DNA of 8,160 bases, from the NCBI GenBank assembly GCA_021163465.1, contig JAGGWU010000183.1, positions 1 to 8,160 of the forward strand, given 5' to 3'. Shown here piece by piece: positions 1 through 5,915 of the stretch. The notes under the pieces were generated by a model that was not told where the DNA came from, made no database searches, and worked only from the letters and a program-made list of their open reading frames with translations. This DNA comes from Candidatus Bipolaricaulota bacterium. Its GTDB lineage: Bacteria > Bipolaricaulota > Bipolaricaulia > Bipolaricaulales > Bipolaricaulaceae. Each line of letters opens with the position of its first letter. The first letter of the stretch is position 1. The translations under genes and the position numbers were made by a program.

Positions 1-241
1 CTCTCCAGTTCCACGGCCTAAAATATTTAACCCAAATTCTCCCTTATCGCACCCGAGGGGATTCGGCACGTGGAGTGCTCAACGGGACAAGGAAAGGGGA
101 AGGCCCACGGATCGCCATCCCCGGGCGCATGCGGTTCCCACGACCGACCGCAAAAGCGCGTGACGGGCTCCGATCGGCCGGCTCCTCTCCCGGATGAAGG
201 AAGCGGGAATCCATTTCGTGGCCCGCCCCAACACCGCCGGG
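1..241. other. Non-coding or fully decayed stretch
   Basis: I see no credible gene here. The open frames on both strands are rich in Pro, Arg and Gly, have low complexity and match no family I know. The stretch lies directly upstream of a decayed HD-GYP domain, so it may be the eroded N-terminal part of the same gene, but no HD or LHDxGK-like motif can be read in any frame. No tRNA, rRNA, repeat array or convincing terminator was found. Confidence 0.5.
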
Positions 242-486
242 CATCCAACCTCTGTCGAGTTCTTGTGCCCCGCGCTCGATATCTCCTGCTATGTCACCAT
301 GAACGGTGGGATGGGATCGGTTATCCCCGTGACCTCCGAGGAGAAGAGATCCCGCTTGCGGCCAGGATCTCAGCGGTGGTCGACGCCGGGGACGCGATGA
401 CGGGCGGGCGGCCATATTGGAGGGGCCTATTGCAGGGAAACGTACTGAAAGAGCTTAAACACGGAGCAGGGCACAGTCCGATCCCC
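242..486 (+). pseudogene. Decayed HD-GYP domain remnant (cyclic-di-GMP phosphodiesterase type)
   Basis: Intact HD-GYP domains are metal-dependent phosphohydrolases, usually acting on cyclic di-GMP as output domains of signalling proteins. From 295 the plus frame reads HHERWDGIGYP, then GEEIPLAARI, VVDAGDAMTGGRPY and LKELKHGAG. These match, in order and spacing, the C-terminal half of the family (HHExxDGxGYP, G.eIPl.ARI, vaDv.DAlts.RPY, l..l..gaGt). The preceding part of the domain (VEFLCPALDISCY, 254-292) lies in a different frame. After the Tyr codon at 290-292 two extra bases precede the His-His codons, so the reading frame is broken. The segment between the His-Pro at 242-247 and ALDI is also shorter than normal, and the N-terminal HD motif cannot be found. 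No start codon or ribosome binding site belongs to it. I read it as a dead fragment. A sequencing error could explain the frameshift but not the missing N-terminal half. Confidence 0.72.
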
Positions 487-667
487 ATGTGGTCAGCGCA
501 TCGAAGGGGCAAGCACGTTGATCTCGCAACGGCACACCGGCAGCGATGTGTATTACAGACCAATGTACGGTCAATTTGAATTGTTTTGTGGTGGTTGTTG
601 GTGTAAAGTGATTTTGCCGAGTGTAGCATGGGAAAGGAGGTGGTACAAACCACGAAAAACACGTTTC
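487..667. other. AT-rich intergenic stretch upstream of the secreted-protein operon
   Basis: No gene is supported here. The composition shifts from GC-rich to AT/GT-rich at about 560. The stretch includes a GT-rich run (about 581-604) and a perfect match to the Shine-Dalgarno consensus, AAAGGAGGTG at 633-642, with no ATG, GTG or TTG in the 5-12 bases after it. The inverted repeat at 640-653 is listed separately. Confidence 0.45.
640..653. repeat. Short inverted repeat in the -35 region (possible operator)
   Basis: GTGGT and ACCAC form a perfect 5-bp inverted repeat around a 4-base ACAA centre. It covers the position where the -35 box of the TATAAT promoter at 668-673 should be, and no good TTGACA match is present there. 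A regulator binding at this spot could repress or replace the -35 contact. At 5 bp the arms are short enough to occur by chance. Confidence 0.3.
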
Positions 668-673
668 TATAAT
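668..673 (+). promoter_or_regulatory. Perfect -10 box (TATAAT) for the two-gene secreted-protein operon
   Basis: TATAAT matches the sigma-70 consensus exactly and lies 25 bases before the GTG start at 699. Transcription would begin at about 680, giving a leader of about 19 bases that holds only the ribosome binding site. No convincing -35 hexamer is found 16-19 bases upstream; the best material there is GTACAA or ACAAAC. The promoter is therefore either weak or helped by an activator. Confidence 0.5.
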
Positions 674-698
674 ATTCCAAAAGAGGGGTGGTTTTTCC

Positions 699-1220
699 GT
701 GACATATGGGAAGTTCGTTCGGGATGCAATAGTTATCGTAGTGATAGCGGGTTTTTTGGGCCCGTTGGCGGTCTCGGCGCAGGCCAAAGAACCCGTCGTT
801 GAGGTAAAAGCCAGGATCAGGGGAACGCTTATGCTGTCCATCGAAAGCGGGGACGAAATCACTTTCGAGGTGGATCCACTGAATAACCCCGAGGACACCG
901 CAGAAACGGAATTGTTGGTGATCACGAACCTTCCCGCTTATAGCATAACGGCTCGCTTCGGCGACTTCGTCATTAAGGACTTCAATTACGACCTCATCGA
1001 AAACGGAAAGTTTTTCGTTAGAAGTAAAGCTCCCGGAAGCGGCGAGGGAATTCCGGATTGGACGGTGCCGAAAAAGGGCGAAATGGTGATCGTTAAGTTC
1101 GAGGATGGGTTCACTCCCGGTGAGATAGCCGTCGTTGAGTACATGCTGAAAGTGGATTTCACCGTGCCTCCCGGGGAGAGCAAAATGAAGATCACGTTCA
1201 CCGCCGTGCCGGAAGTTTGA
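699..1220 (+). CDS. Secreted beta-strand-rich protein of unknown family
   Basis: The protein has 173 residues and starts with GTG. An AGGGGTGG ribosome binding site (684-691) lies 7 bases upstream. The N-terminus is a typical Sec signal peptide: Lys5/Arg8, a hydrophobic run of about residues 10-25, and a likely cut in VSAQA near residues 26-29. The mature part has about 145 residues, no Cys, and alternates short hydrophobic strands with Gly/Pro/Asp turns. It opens with VEVKARIRGTLMLSIESGDE, followed by a segment (LLVITNLPAYSITARFGD) that recalls the 'ltv.TN..gYsv.a' strand pair of fimbrial-type or spore-coat-like beta-sandwich proteins. It ends in MKITFTAVPEV. I do not recognise a named family. 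It is followed 17 bases later by a second secreted protein gene, which suggests that the two products act together at the cell surface or in the periplasm. The function is unknown; surface or fibre subunit is a guess. Confidence 0.85.
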   Translation: MTYGKFVRDAIVIVVIAGFLGPLAVSAQAKEPVVEVKARIRGTLMLSIESGDEITFEVDPLNNPEDTAETELLVITNLPAYSITARFGDFVIKDFNYDLIENGKFFVRSKAPGSGEGIPDWTVPKKGEMVIVKFEDGFTPGEIAVVEYMLKVDFTVPPGESKMKITFTAVPEV

Positions 1221-1237
1221 CAGGAGGTTGATCCAAT

Positions 1238-2059
1238 ATGAAAAAGCTTCTTCTCGCTTTGTTAGGCACTTCTCTATTTGTGGTTTGCTCGTACGGTGGA
1301 GTCTCCGTTTCCCCGGTGATCACCGAAATGGTCATCCCATTGGGGGCCACGTATACGGGGCAACTCGCGGTTACAAACACGGGCGATGTTCCCGTGGTTA
1401 TCGAAGCATATGTGCGCGGATTCACCGCTCCCCGAGGTACCCCCCTTATACTGGAACCATCCCAAGATGACTACCCTTATAGCGGACGTGAACTGTTGAC
1501 GGTGACCCCTGCGCATCAAGAGGTAGGTCCCAACGAGATGGTGTACTTCGACTACACCATACATATGCCCGAAGAGCTCGATCCTTACGGCGGGCGGTAT
1601 GTGGCCGTAGTGTTCAAAATAAAACCCGCTGCCTCGGAAGCCCAAGTGGTTACCACCGCCAGGGTGGCTTCGCTTTTCCTCCTCGTGCCAACACCAGACG
1701 GTAAGGTCCGTCCTCACTTCTCCATAAGGGGCATGGAGATCAGCCAGGATCCCGATGATCCTCGCAAGGTGACCATCCGCTCGGTAATAGCGAATGACGG
1801 CAACCTTCACATAAACGCCGGACAAGTATGCGCTATGATACACGTGCTGGACGAAGACGGATACATTATCGACGAAATCCCCTTGCGAACCCACACTATG
1901 CTTCCCGATACGGAATATACACATGTAGAACACTGGCTCGCATCGGATGATCTCCCCAGCGGGGTGTATCAATTCCATTTAAGCGCTATCATATTCGGGG
2001 CAGTAGGGGAAGAGCCGCAACATTTCTTCTACTTAACACAGGCGCAGCTCGAGTTCTGA
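1238..2059 (+). CDS. Secreted two-domain Ig-like protein, DUF916/WxL-interacting-like
   Basis: The protein has 273 residues and starts with ATG behind an AGGAGGT ribosome binding site (1222-1228). The signal peptide is MKKLLLALLGTSLFVVCSYGG. Cys17 lacks the small residue normally found before a lipobox Cys, so it is probably not a lipoprotein. Residues about 22-130 look like an Ig-like domain of the type 'SP...E..iPlG.ty.g.l.vtNtGD.Pv.v', ending in the strand pair VYFDYTIHMP and GGRYVAVVFKI. That pattern recalls the N-terminal domain of DUF916 (WxL-interacting) proteins and, more loosely, periplasmic pilus-chaperone-like folds. Residues about 155-273 form a second beta domain with VIANDGNLHINAG, a DEDG turn and LPSGVYQFHL, like the C-terminal domain of the same group. 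The WxL link is recognised by eye only. The gene is the second and last of the operon and is closed by the terminator at 2075-2111. Its likely role is binding or presenting the smaller secreted partner encoded just upstream. Confidence 0.85.
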   Translation: MKKLLLALLGTSLFVVCSYGGVSVSPVITEMVIPLGATYTGQLAVTNTGDVPVVIEAYVRGFTAPRGTPLILEPSQDDYPYSGRELLTVTPAHQEVGPNEMVYFDYTIHMPEELDPYGGRYVAVVFKIKPAASEAQVVTTARVASLFLLVPTPDGKVRPHFSIRGMEISQDPDDPRKVTIRSVIANDGNLHINAGQVCAMIHVLDEDGYIIDEIPLRTHTMLPDTEYTHVEHWLASDDLPSGVYQFHLSAIIFGAVGEEPQHFFYLTQAQLEF

Positions 2060-2074
2060 GGTTAAATTTAAACC

Positions 2075-2111
2075 AAAAAACCGGGGGCGTAGCGATTTGC
2101 CCCCGGTTTTT
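2075..2111. terminator. Bidirectional intrinsic terminator between converging genes
   Basis: CCGGGGGC (2081-2088) pairs perfectly with GCCCCCGG (2099-2106) around a 10-base loop. An A-run (2075-2080) lies on the left and a T-run (2107-2111) on the right, so the hairpin has a T-tail in both directions. It ends the secreted-protein operon on the plus strand and the hydroxylase operon on the minus strand. The minus-strand TAA stop codon (2110-2112) lies inside the T/A flank of the hairpin. A perfect 10-bp palindrome, TTAAATTTAA (2062-2071), sits between the plus-strand stop and the hairpin. Confidence 0.93.
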
Positions 2112-4428
2112 ATTTCAAAACGGCCGGACTACAAATGCCCGATAACACCCGATCCGGGGTGAAGGGGATGCGGTACAGCCTTACTCCCACCGCGTCGTAG
2201 ATGGCGTTGGCGATGGCCGGGGCCGGGCCGTTGATCCCGACCTCCGCGATGGATTTCGCCCCGTAGGGGCCGGTGGGCTCCTCCGAGGGGATGAGCACCA
2301 CCTCGATGTCGGGAACATCCGCCGCGGTAGGGATGCGGTAGTCGAAGAGGTTGGGGTTCCTCACCCCGCCCCGCTTGGAAAGGAGCATCTCCTCGTAGAG
2401 GGCGTGGCCGATCCCCTGGACGATCGCGCCCTCCAGCTGCCCCTCGGCGAGTCTCGGATGTATCGGGGTCCCACAATCGGCGACCCCCACGAACTTCACG
2501 ACCCGCACCCGCCCCGTTTCCACGTCCACCGCTACCTCGGCGAAGAAGGCGGCGAAGGGTGGGGGAGATTCCGGCGGCACAAAGGAAGCCGAGGCGATGA
2601 TGTGTCGCTGGTCCGTTACGTACATCGCCCGATGGCCTACCTCCGCGAAGGGAACGCCTTTGCCGGTCCGCGTGCTCACAACCCGGCCGTCCCGGAGCTC
2701 GAGCTCCCCCGGAGGCTCTCCGAGGATCCCGGAGGCCACCCGCAGGATCTCCTCGCGGACCTTCCTCGCGGCAAGGAGCACCGCGTTCCCGGAAACATAG
2801 GTGGTGCTGGAGGCGTAGGCCCCGGTATCGAAGGGGGTGAAGTCGGTGTCCGAGGAGTAGACGGAGATGGCCTCCACCGGCACGCCCAGGGTCTCGGCGG
2901 CGATCTGGGCGAGGATGGTGTCGGAGCCCGTTCCAAGATCGGTGGCACCCACAAGGAGCCTGAAGGTCCCGTCCTCGTTCATCATGATGGTGGCGGCGCC
3001 CATGTCGATGTCGGTGATCCCCGAGCCCTGCATGGCGATGGCCATCCCCACCCCGTGGACCCAAGGACCATCCCGGAGGCGTTTGCCCCGCTTCTCGCTC
3101 CAGCCGATGCGTTTCGCCCCCTCCCGGATGCACTCCTCGAGGGCACAGGAGCGGATCACCTGGGCCTTGCCTTCCCGGCCCTCCCCGATCTTCTCGAAGA
3201 TGGGCGAGGTCTCGCCGGCGCGGATATGGTTCTTCAGGCGGAGCTCCAGGGGGTCGATCCCCAGCTTTTCCGCGAGCTCATCGATGGCTACCTCCAGGGC
3301 GAAGTAGCCCTGGGTTGCCCCGTACCCCCGGTACGCCCCGGCCACGGGGAGGTTGGTGTAGACGGCCTTTCCGTGGAACCAGATGTGGGGGGCCTTGTTG
3401 TAGAGGGGGAGGGTCTTTGAGCCCACGTTGGAAAGGACGGTCAAGGAGTGGGTCCCGTAGGCCCCGGTGTTGGAGAGCACATCCATCTCGATGGCATGGA
3501 GCTTTCCGTCCTTCTTGGCCCCGAGCTTCACCCTGACCTTCATGGGGTGGCGGGTGCGGGCGGCCACGAACTCCTCCTCCCGGGTGTACTTCATTACCAC
3601 CGGCCTCCGGGTCCGGAGCGCCAACGCGGCGGCCACATCCTCCAGGATGATCTCCTGTTTGGTGCCGAACCCCCCGCCGATCCGGGGCTTGATCACCCGG
3701 ATGCGGGAAAGGGGCAGTCCCAAGGCCCGGGCCACGATCCGGCGCACATGAAACGGCACCTGGGTGGAGGTGCGGATGACCAGGCGATCCTCCTCATCCA
3801 GATACGCGATAACACAGTGGGGCTCCAAGGGGACGTGTTGCACGTAGGGGAACTCACAGGTGGTCTCTACCACCACGTCCGACTCAGAGAAGCCCCGCTC
3901 GATCTCGCCCACGCGGATGTCGATGGCCGCGGCGATGTTCCTTTGGGGATCGTGGATCCCCCGGGCGTCCTCTTCGTCGTGGATCACGGGGGCCCCGGGG
4001 GCGGTGGCCCCCTCGGGGTCCAGGACCGCGGGAAGTACGCGGTACTCCACCTCGATCAGCCGCAGAGCCTCGTCGGCGATCTCTTCCGATTCCGCCGCCA
4101 CCGCCGCCACCCGGTCCCCCACGAACCGGACCTTCCTGTCGAAGAGGAAGGAATCGTAGGGAGAAGGCTCGGGCCATCCCTGCCCCGCGGTGGTGTATGG
4201 GATCCGGGGGACGTTCCCGTGGTGGAGCACACACAGGACCCCGGGAAGCTCCTCGGCCCGGGAGGTATCGATGCGCACGATCTCCGCGTGGGCATGGGGG
4301 GAATGCAGGACCTTCCCCACGGCCGCCCCGGGGAGATCCACGTCCAGGGTGAACACCGGCTGCCCGGTGGCGAGGGGAATCCCGTCCACCTTGCGCACGG
4401 GCTTTCCGATCACCTTTCTTTCCGCCAT
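2110..4428 (-). CDS. Xanthine dehydrogenase family, molybdopterin-binding catalytic subunit
   Basis: The 772-residue protein is the large subunit of a cytoplasmic molybdenum hydroxylase, which adds oxygen from water to a purine or similar N-heterocycle and passes electrons to its 2Fe-2S and FAD partners. I chose the ATG at 4428 because GAGGGAGGGG lies just before it and family homology starts at once (KVIGKPVRKVDGIPLATGQ). A longer frame to 4494 exists but is unsupported. Visible motifs are VQHVPLEPH (about 196-204), RIGGGFGTKQE (249-259), RTRHP (291-295), AYRGYGATQG (365-374), GATDLGTGSDT (494-504) and AKSIAEVG (724-731). In the last motif Glu729 corresponds to the general base of bovine xanthine oxidase (Glu1261). 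By-eye alignment puts Gln258 at bovine Glu802, Arg293 at Arg880 and Tyr369 at Phe914. The AYxCSFR loop of form I CO dehydrogenase is absent. The start overlaps the 2Fe-2S gene by 19 bases. A purine substrate is supported by the neighbouring nucleoside transporter, but nicotinate-like or other heterocycles are possible. Confidence 0.95.
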   Translation of the reverse strand: MAERKVIGKPVRKVDGIPLATGQPVFTLDVDLPGAAVGKVLHSPHAHAEIVRIDTSRAEELPGVLCVLHHGNVPRIPYTTAGQGWPEPSPYDSFLFDRKVRFVGDRVAAVAAESEEIADEALRLIEVEYRVLPAVLDPEGATAPGAPVIHDEEDARGIHDPQRNIAAAIDIRVGEIERGFSESDVVVETTCEFPYVQHVPLEPHCVIAYLDEEDRLVIRTSTQVPFHVRRIVARALGLPLSRIRVIKPRIGGGFGTKQEIILEDVAAALALRTRRPVVMKYTREEEFVAARTRHPMKVRVKLGAKKDGKLHAIEMDVLSNTGAYGTHSLTVLSNVGSKTLPLYNKAPHIWFHGKAVYTNLPVAGAYRGYGATQGYFALEVAIDELAEKLGIDPLELRLKNHIRAGETSPIFEKIGEGREGKAQVIRSCALEECIREGAKRIGWSEKRGKRLRDGPWVHGVGMAIAMQGSGITDIDMGAATIMMNEDGTFRLLVGATDLGTGSDTILAQIAAETLGVPVEAISVYSSDTDFTPFDTGAYASSTTYVSGNAVLLAARKVREEILRVASGILGEPPGELELRDGRVVSTRTGKGVPFAEVGHRAMYVTDQRHIIASASFVPPESPPPFAAFFAEVAVDVETGRVRVVKFVGVADCGTPIHPRLAEGQLEGAIVQGIGHALYEEMLLSKRGGVRNPNLFDYRIPTAADVPDIEVVLIPSEEPTGPYGAKSIAEVGINGPAPAIANAIYDAVGVRLYRIPFTPDRVLSGICSPAVLK

Positions 4429-4895
4429 TTCCCCTCCCTCTTCCAACGGGCCGCCGTGAGCACCGCGTCCACGATCTTCACGTAGCCGGTGCAACGGCAG
4501 AGGTTCCCGGAGATGGCGGCCCGGACCTCATCGGGGCTCGGGTCGGGGTTGTGGGAGAGGAGGTGGTATGCTACCAGGATCATCCCCGGGGTGCAGAAGC
4601 CGCACTGGACTGCCCCTGCCTCCAGAAAGGCCTCCTGCAGGGGATGCGGGTCCTCCGGGGTCCCCAGGCCCTCCAGGGTGGTGATCCGGTGGCCCTTGGC
4701 CTTGGCGGCGAAGGTGAGGCAGGAGCGGATGGGTTTTCCGTCTAAGAGGACGGTGCAGGCCCCGCACTCCCCGGTGCGGCATCCCTCCTTCACCGACTTC
4801 ATCCCCAGGCGCCGCAAAAGATCGAGGAGCATCTCCCCGGGCTTTATCTCCGTGTACACCGGCTCCCCGTTCAGCTCGAAATAGATCTTCATCAT
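4410..4895 (-). CDS. Xanthine dehydrogenase family, 2Fe-2S iron-sulfur subunit
   Basis: The 161-residue protein has the standard length for the small subunit (CoxS/XdhC type) that carries electrons from the molybdenum site to FAD. The N-terminal plant-type ferredoxin domain binds one cluster through Cys39, Cys44, Cys47 and Cys59 (GCRTGECGAC...SC). The C-terminal helical domain binds the second through Cys98, Cys101, Cys133 and Cys135 (CGFC...CRC). All eight ligands are present. The start is one of two adjacent ATG codons (4895 or 4892) with only a weak GGGTGA ribosome binding site, so translation may depend on coupling to the FAD gene, whose stop is 13 bases upstream. The tail after about residue 150 is very basic (WKREGKWRKER) and overlaps the start of the molybdopterin subunit gene. 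It is the middle gene of the three-gene operon. Confidence 0.96.
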   Translation of the reverse strand: MMKIYFELNGEPVYTEIKPGEMLLDLLRRLGMKSVKEGCRTGECGACTVLLDGKPIRSCLTFAAKAKGHRITTLEGLGTPEDPHPLQEAFLEAGAVQCGFCTPGMILVAYHLLSHNPDPSPDEVRAAISGNLCRCTGYVKIVDAVLTAARWKREGKWRKER

Positions 4896-4898
4896 CGC

Positions 4899-4926
4899 TC
4901 GTCACCCATCACCGATCACCCATCAC
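4899..4926 (-). repeat. 14-bp tandem duplication at the FAD / 2Fe-2S gene junction
   Basis: On the minus strand GTGATGGGTGA occurs twice, at 4926-4916 and 4912-4902, with a period of 14 bases. The units are GTGATGGGTGATCG and GTGATGGGTGACGA. The first copy encodes Val-Met-Gly-Asp of the FAD subunit. Because 14 is not a multiple of 3, the second copy is read out of register and supplies the stop codon TGA (4911-4909). If one unit is removed on paper, the FAD frame runs on to a TGA that overlaps the next gene's start as ATGA, the usual coupled arrangement. Confidence 0.75.
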
Positions 4927-5760
4927 GGCACGTCCCGCCCGTTCCAGTGCCCGGCGCACGATCACCGGGATCACCGCCCGGCGCCACTCCGCCGACGCCC
5001 GCATGTCATCGCCGACCCTCGCTTCGGCCGCGGCACGGTGCCCGGCTTCCTCCCAGAGCGCTTCGGAAGGGACTTCACCCGCCAAGAGCTCCTCCACCGC
5101 GACGAGGCGCTCGGCCCGGTAGGGGGTGGCCCCTACGGCCACCCGGGCCCAGGCGATCTTCCCCTCCGCGTCCAGTCCCAGGCCGCAGGCGCAGTTTACG
5201 AGGGCGATATCCCCGGCGTTCCGGGAGAGCTTCTCGAAGGCGAAGGCCCCGTCCCAGGCCGGCAACCGTATCTCGGTGAGGACGGCCCGGCGGAAGATGG
5301 CCCGGAAGGGCCGCGCATAGAGCTCCTCCACCGGGGCCCGCTCCGTTCGCTCCTCGTTCCGCCACACGGCCTCGGCCCCCAGGGCAATGAGGGCCGTGGG
5401 GATATCGGCCCAGGGGTGGGCGGAGACCACTGCCCCGCCCAGGGTGGCCATATTCCGAAGGGAAAGGGTAGCTACATGCCCCATCACTTCCGACAGGAAT
5501 CCACCCATGTATGCCTTGACCTCCCGGGAGGTCCGGATCCCCTCCAGGGTCGCGGTAGCCCCGACGACGAGCCGCCCCCCCTCCCGAGAGATCCCGGAGA
5601 GCCCGGCGGCGGTGATATCGATGAGGCCCTCGATCTCCCCGGGCAGTCCCCGGGCGACATCGACCCCGCCGGCGACGAGGGCCCCCCTTCCCTCATATGC
5701 CAGGAGCAAAGAGAGGGCTTCCTCCACGTCCCGGGCATAGTGATACCTCTTTATCGCCAT
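4909..5760 (-). CDS. Xanthine dehydrogenase family, FAD-binding subunit
   Basis: The 283-residue protein is the medium subunit (CoxM/XdhB type). It holds FAD and hands electrons from the 2Fe-2S subunit to the final acceptor. The ATG at 5760 is chosen because AAGGAGG (5776-5770) lies 9 bases upstream and family homology begins there (MAIKRYHYARDVEEAL). The 34-residue longer frame to 5862 is Arg/Pro-rich and runs through the leader. FAD contacts are VAGGVDV (29-35; the family usually has VAGGTDL, so Val replaces Thr) and RNMATLGGAVVSAHPWADIP (102-121). RNAGDIALVN (180-189) is the conserved core strand. The C-terminal CO-dehydrogenase-flavoprotein-like domain ends with the expected D.RAS..WRR..I..IVRRAL helix (251-272). 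It is the first gene of the operon and is preceded by a leader of about 120 bases and a promoter facing away from the ABC transporter. No NAD-binding Tyr loop could be judged by eye, so the electron acceptor is open. Confidence 0.95.
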   Translation of the reverse strand: MAIKRYHYARDVEEALSLLLAYEGRGALVAGGVDVARGLPGEIEGLIDITAAGLSGISREGGRLVVGATATLEGIRTSREVKAYMGGFLSEVMGHVATLSLRNMATLGGAVVSAHPWADIPTALIALGAEAVWRNEERTERAPVEELYARPFRAIFRRAVLTEIRLPAWDGAFAFEKLSRNAGDIALVNCACGLGLDAEGKIAWARVAVGATPYRAERLVAVEELLAGEVPSEALWEEAGHRAAAEARVGDDMRASAEWRRAVIPVIVRRALERAGRAVMGDR

Positions 5761-5879
5761 CTTGCATAGCCTCCTTGGGAACGCCCGCCGACCCGAGGGC
5801 ACCGCCGGGAATATTCTGGAGCAACCAACGCGGGATCGGCTCCCTGAAAACCTTCTGCCCAAGGCATATGCCGCTCCTC
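5761..5879 (-). promoter_or_regulatory. Long 5' leader of the hydroxylase operon, with possible masking of the ribosome binding site
   Basis: If transcription starts about 7 bases after the -10 box, the leader is about 119 bases. Near its 5' end CCTTGGG (5864-5858) is perfectly complementary to CCCAAGG (5779-5773), which overlaps the AAGGAGG ribosome binding site. A perfect palindrome, GGCATATGCC (5872-5863), abuts the first arm, so two alternative structures compete there. GGGA and TCCC (about 5843-5831) can form a small hairpin between them. I do not recognise a known riboswitch class (purine, xanthine or molybdenum-cofactor type). Control of translation by this pairing is inference. Confidence 0.4.
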
Positions 5880-5885
5880 AAAACC

Positions 5886-5914
5886 AGTATAGCATTGCTC
5901 AACCTGTAAGACAA
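5886..5914 (-). promoter_or_regulatory. Promoter of the hydroxylase operon (TTGTCT - 17 bp - TGC TATACT)
   Basis: On the minus strand TTGTCT (5914-5909) is followed after 17 bases by TATACT (5891-5886), with the extended -10 TG at 5894-5893. This is a good sigma-70 type promoter with a 4 of 6 match in the -35 box. It drives the FAD, 2Fe-2S and molybdopterin subunit genes. Confidence 0.65.
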
Positions 5915-5915
5915 T

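Noticed and set aside
455..925. Minus-strand open frame at 455-925 and plus-strand frame at 518-802
   Set aside because: Both have odd composition, no plausible ribosome binding site and no family match, and they run across the promoter and start of the first secreted-protein gene.
1238..1300. Lipoprotein signal at Cys17 of the second secreted protein
   Set aside because: The residue before Cys is Val, whereas a lipobox needs Gly, Ala or Ser there. An ordinary signal peptide fits as well.
2110..4428. Aerobic carbon monoxide dehydrogenase (CoxL) identity for the large subunit
   Set aside because: The active-site loop reads AYRGYGATQ, not the AYxCSFR of form I CO dehydrogenase, and the nucleoside transporter context fits a purine hydroxylase better.
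2404..4485. Long plus-strand open frames (2404-3420 and 3448-4485) opposite the molybdopterin subunit gene
   Set aside because: They are antisense shadows of a GC-rich gene with strong third-position bias. They are rich in Gly, Pro, His and Arg, match no family, and the minus strand has a full-length enzyme with all its motifs.
4429..4494. Longer N-terminus for the molybdopterin subunit (start at 4494)
   Set aside because: The extra 22 residues show no homology, would overlap the 2Fe-2S gene by 85 bases, and lack the strong ribosome binding site that precedes the ATG at 4428.
5761..5862. Longer N-terminus for the FAD subunit (start at 5862)
   Set aside because: The extension is Arg/Pro-rich and not family-like. 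AAGGAGG at 5776-5770 fits the internal ATG at 5760.
5761..5879. Known purine, xanthine or molybdenum-cofactor riboswitch in the hydroxylase leader
   Set aside because: I could not find the conserved loops or helix arrangement of any of these classes by eye. Only the 7-bp complementarity is supported.
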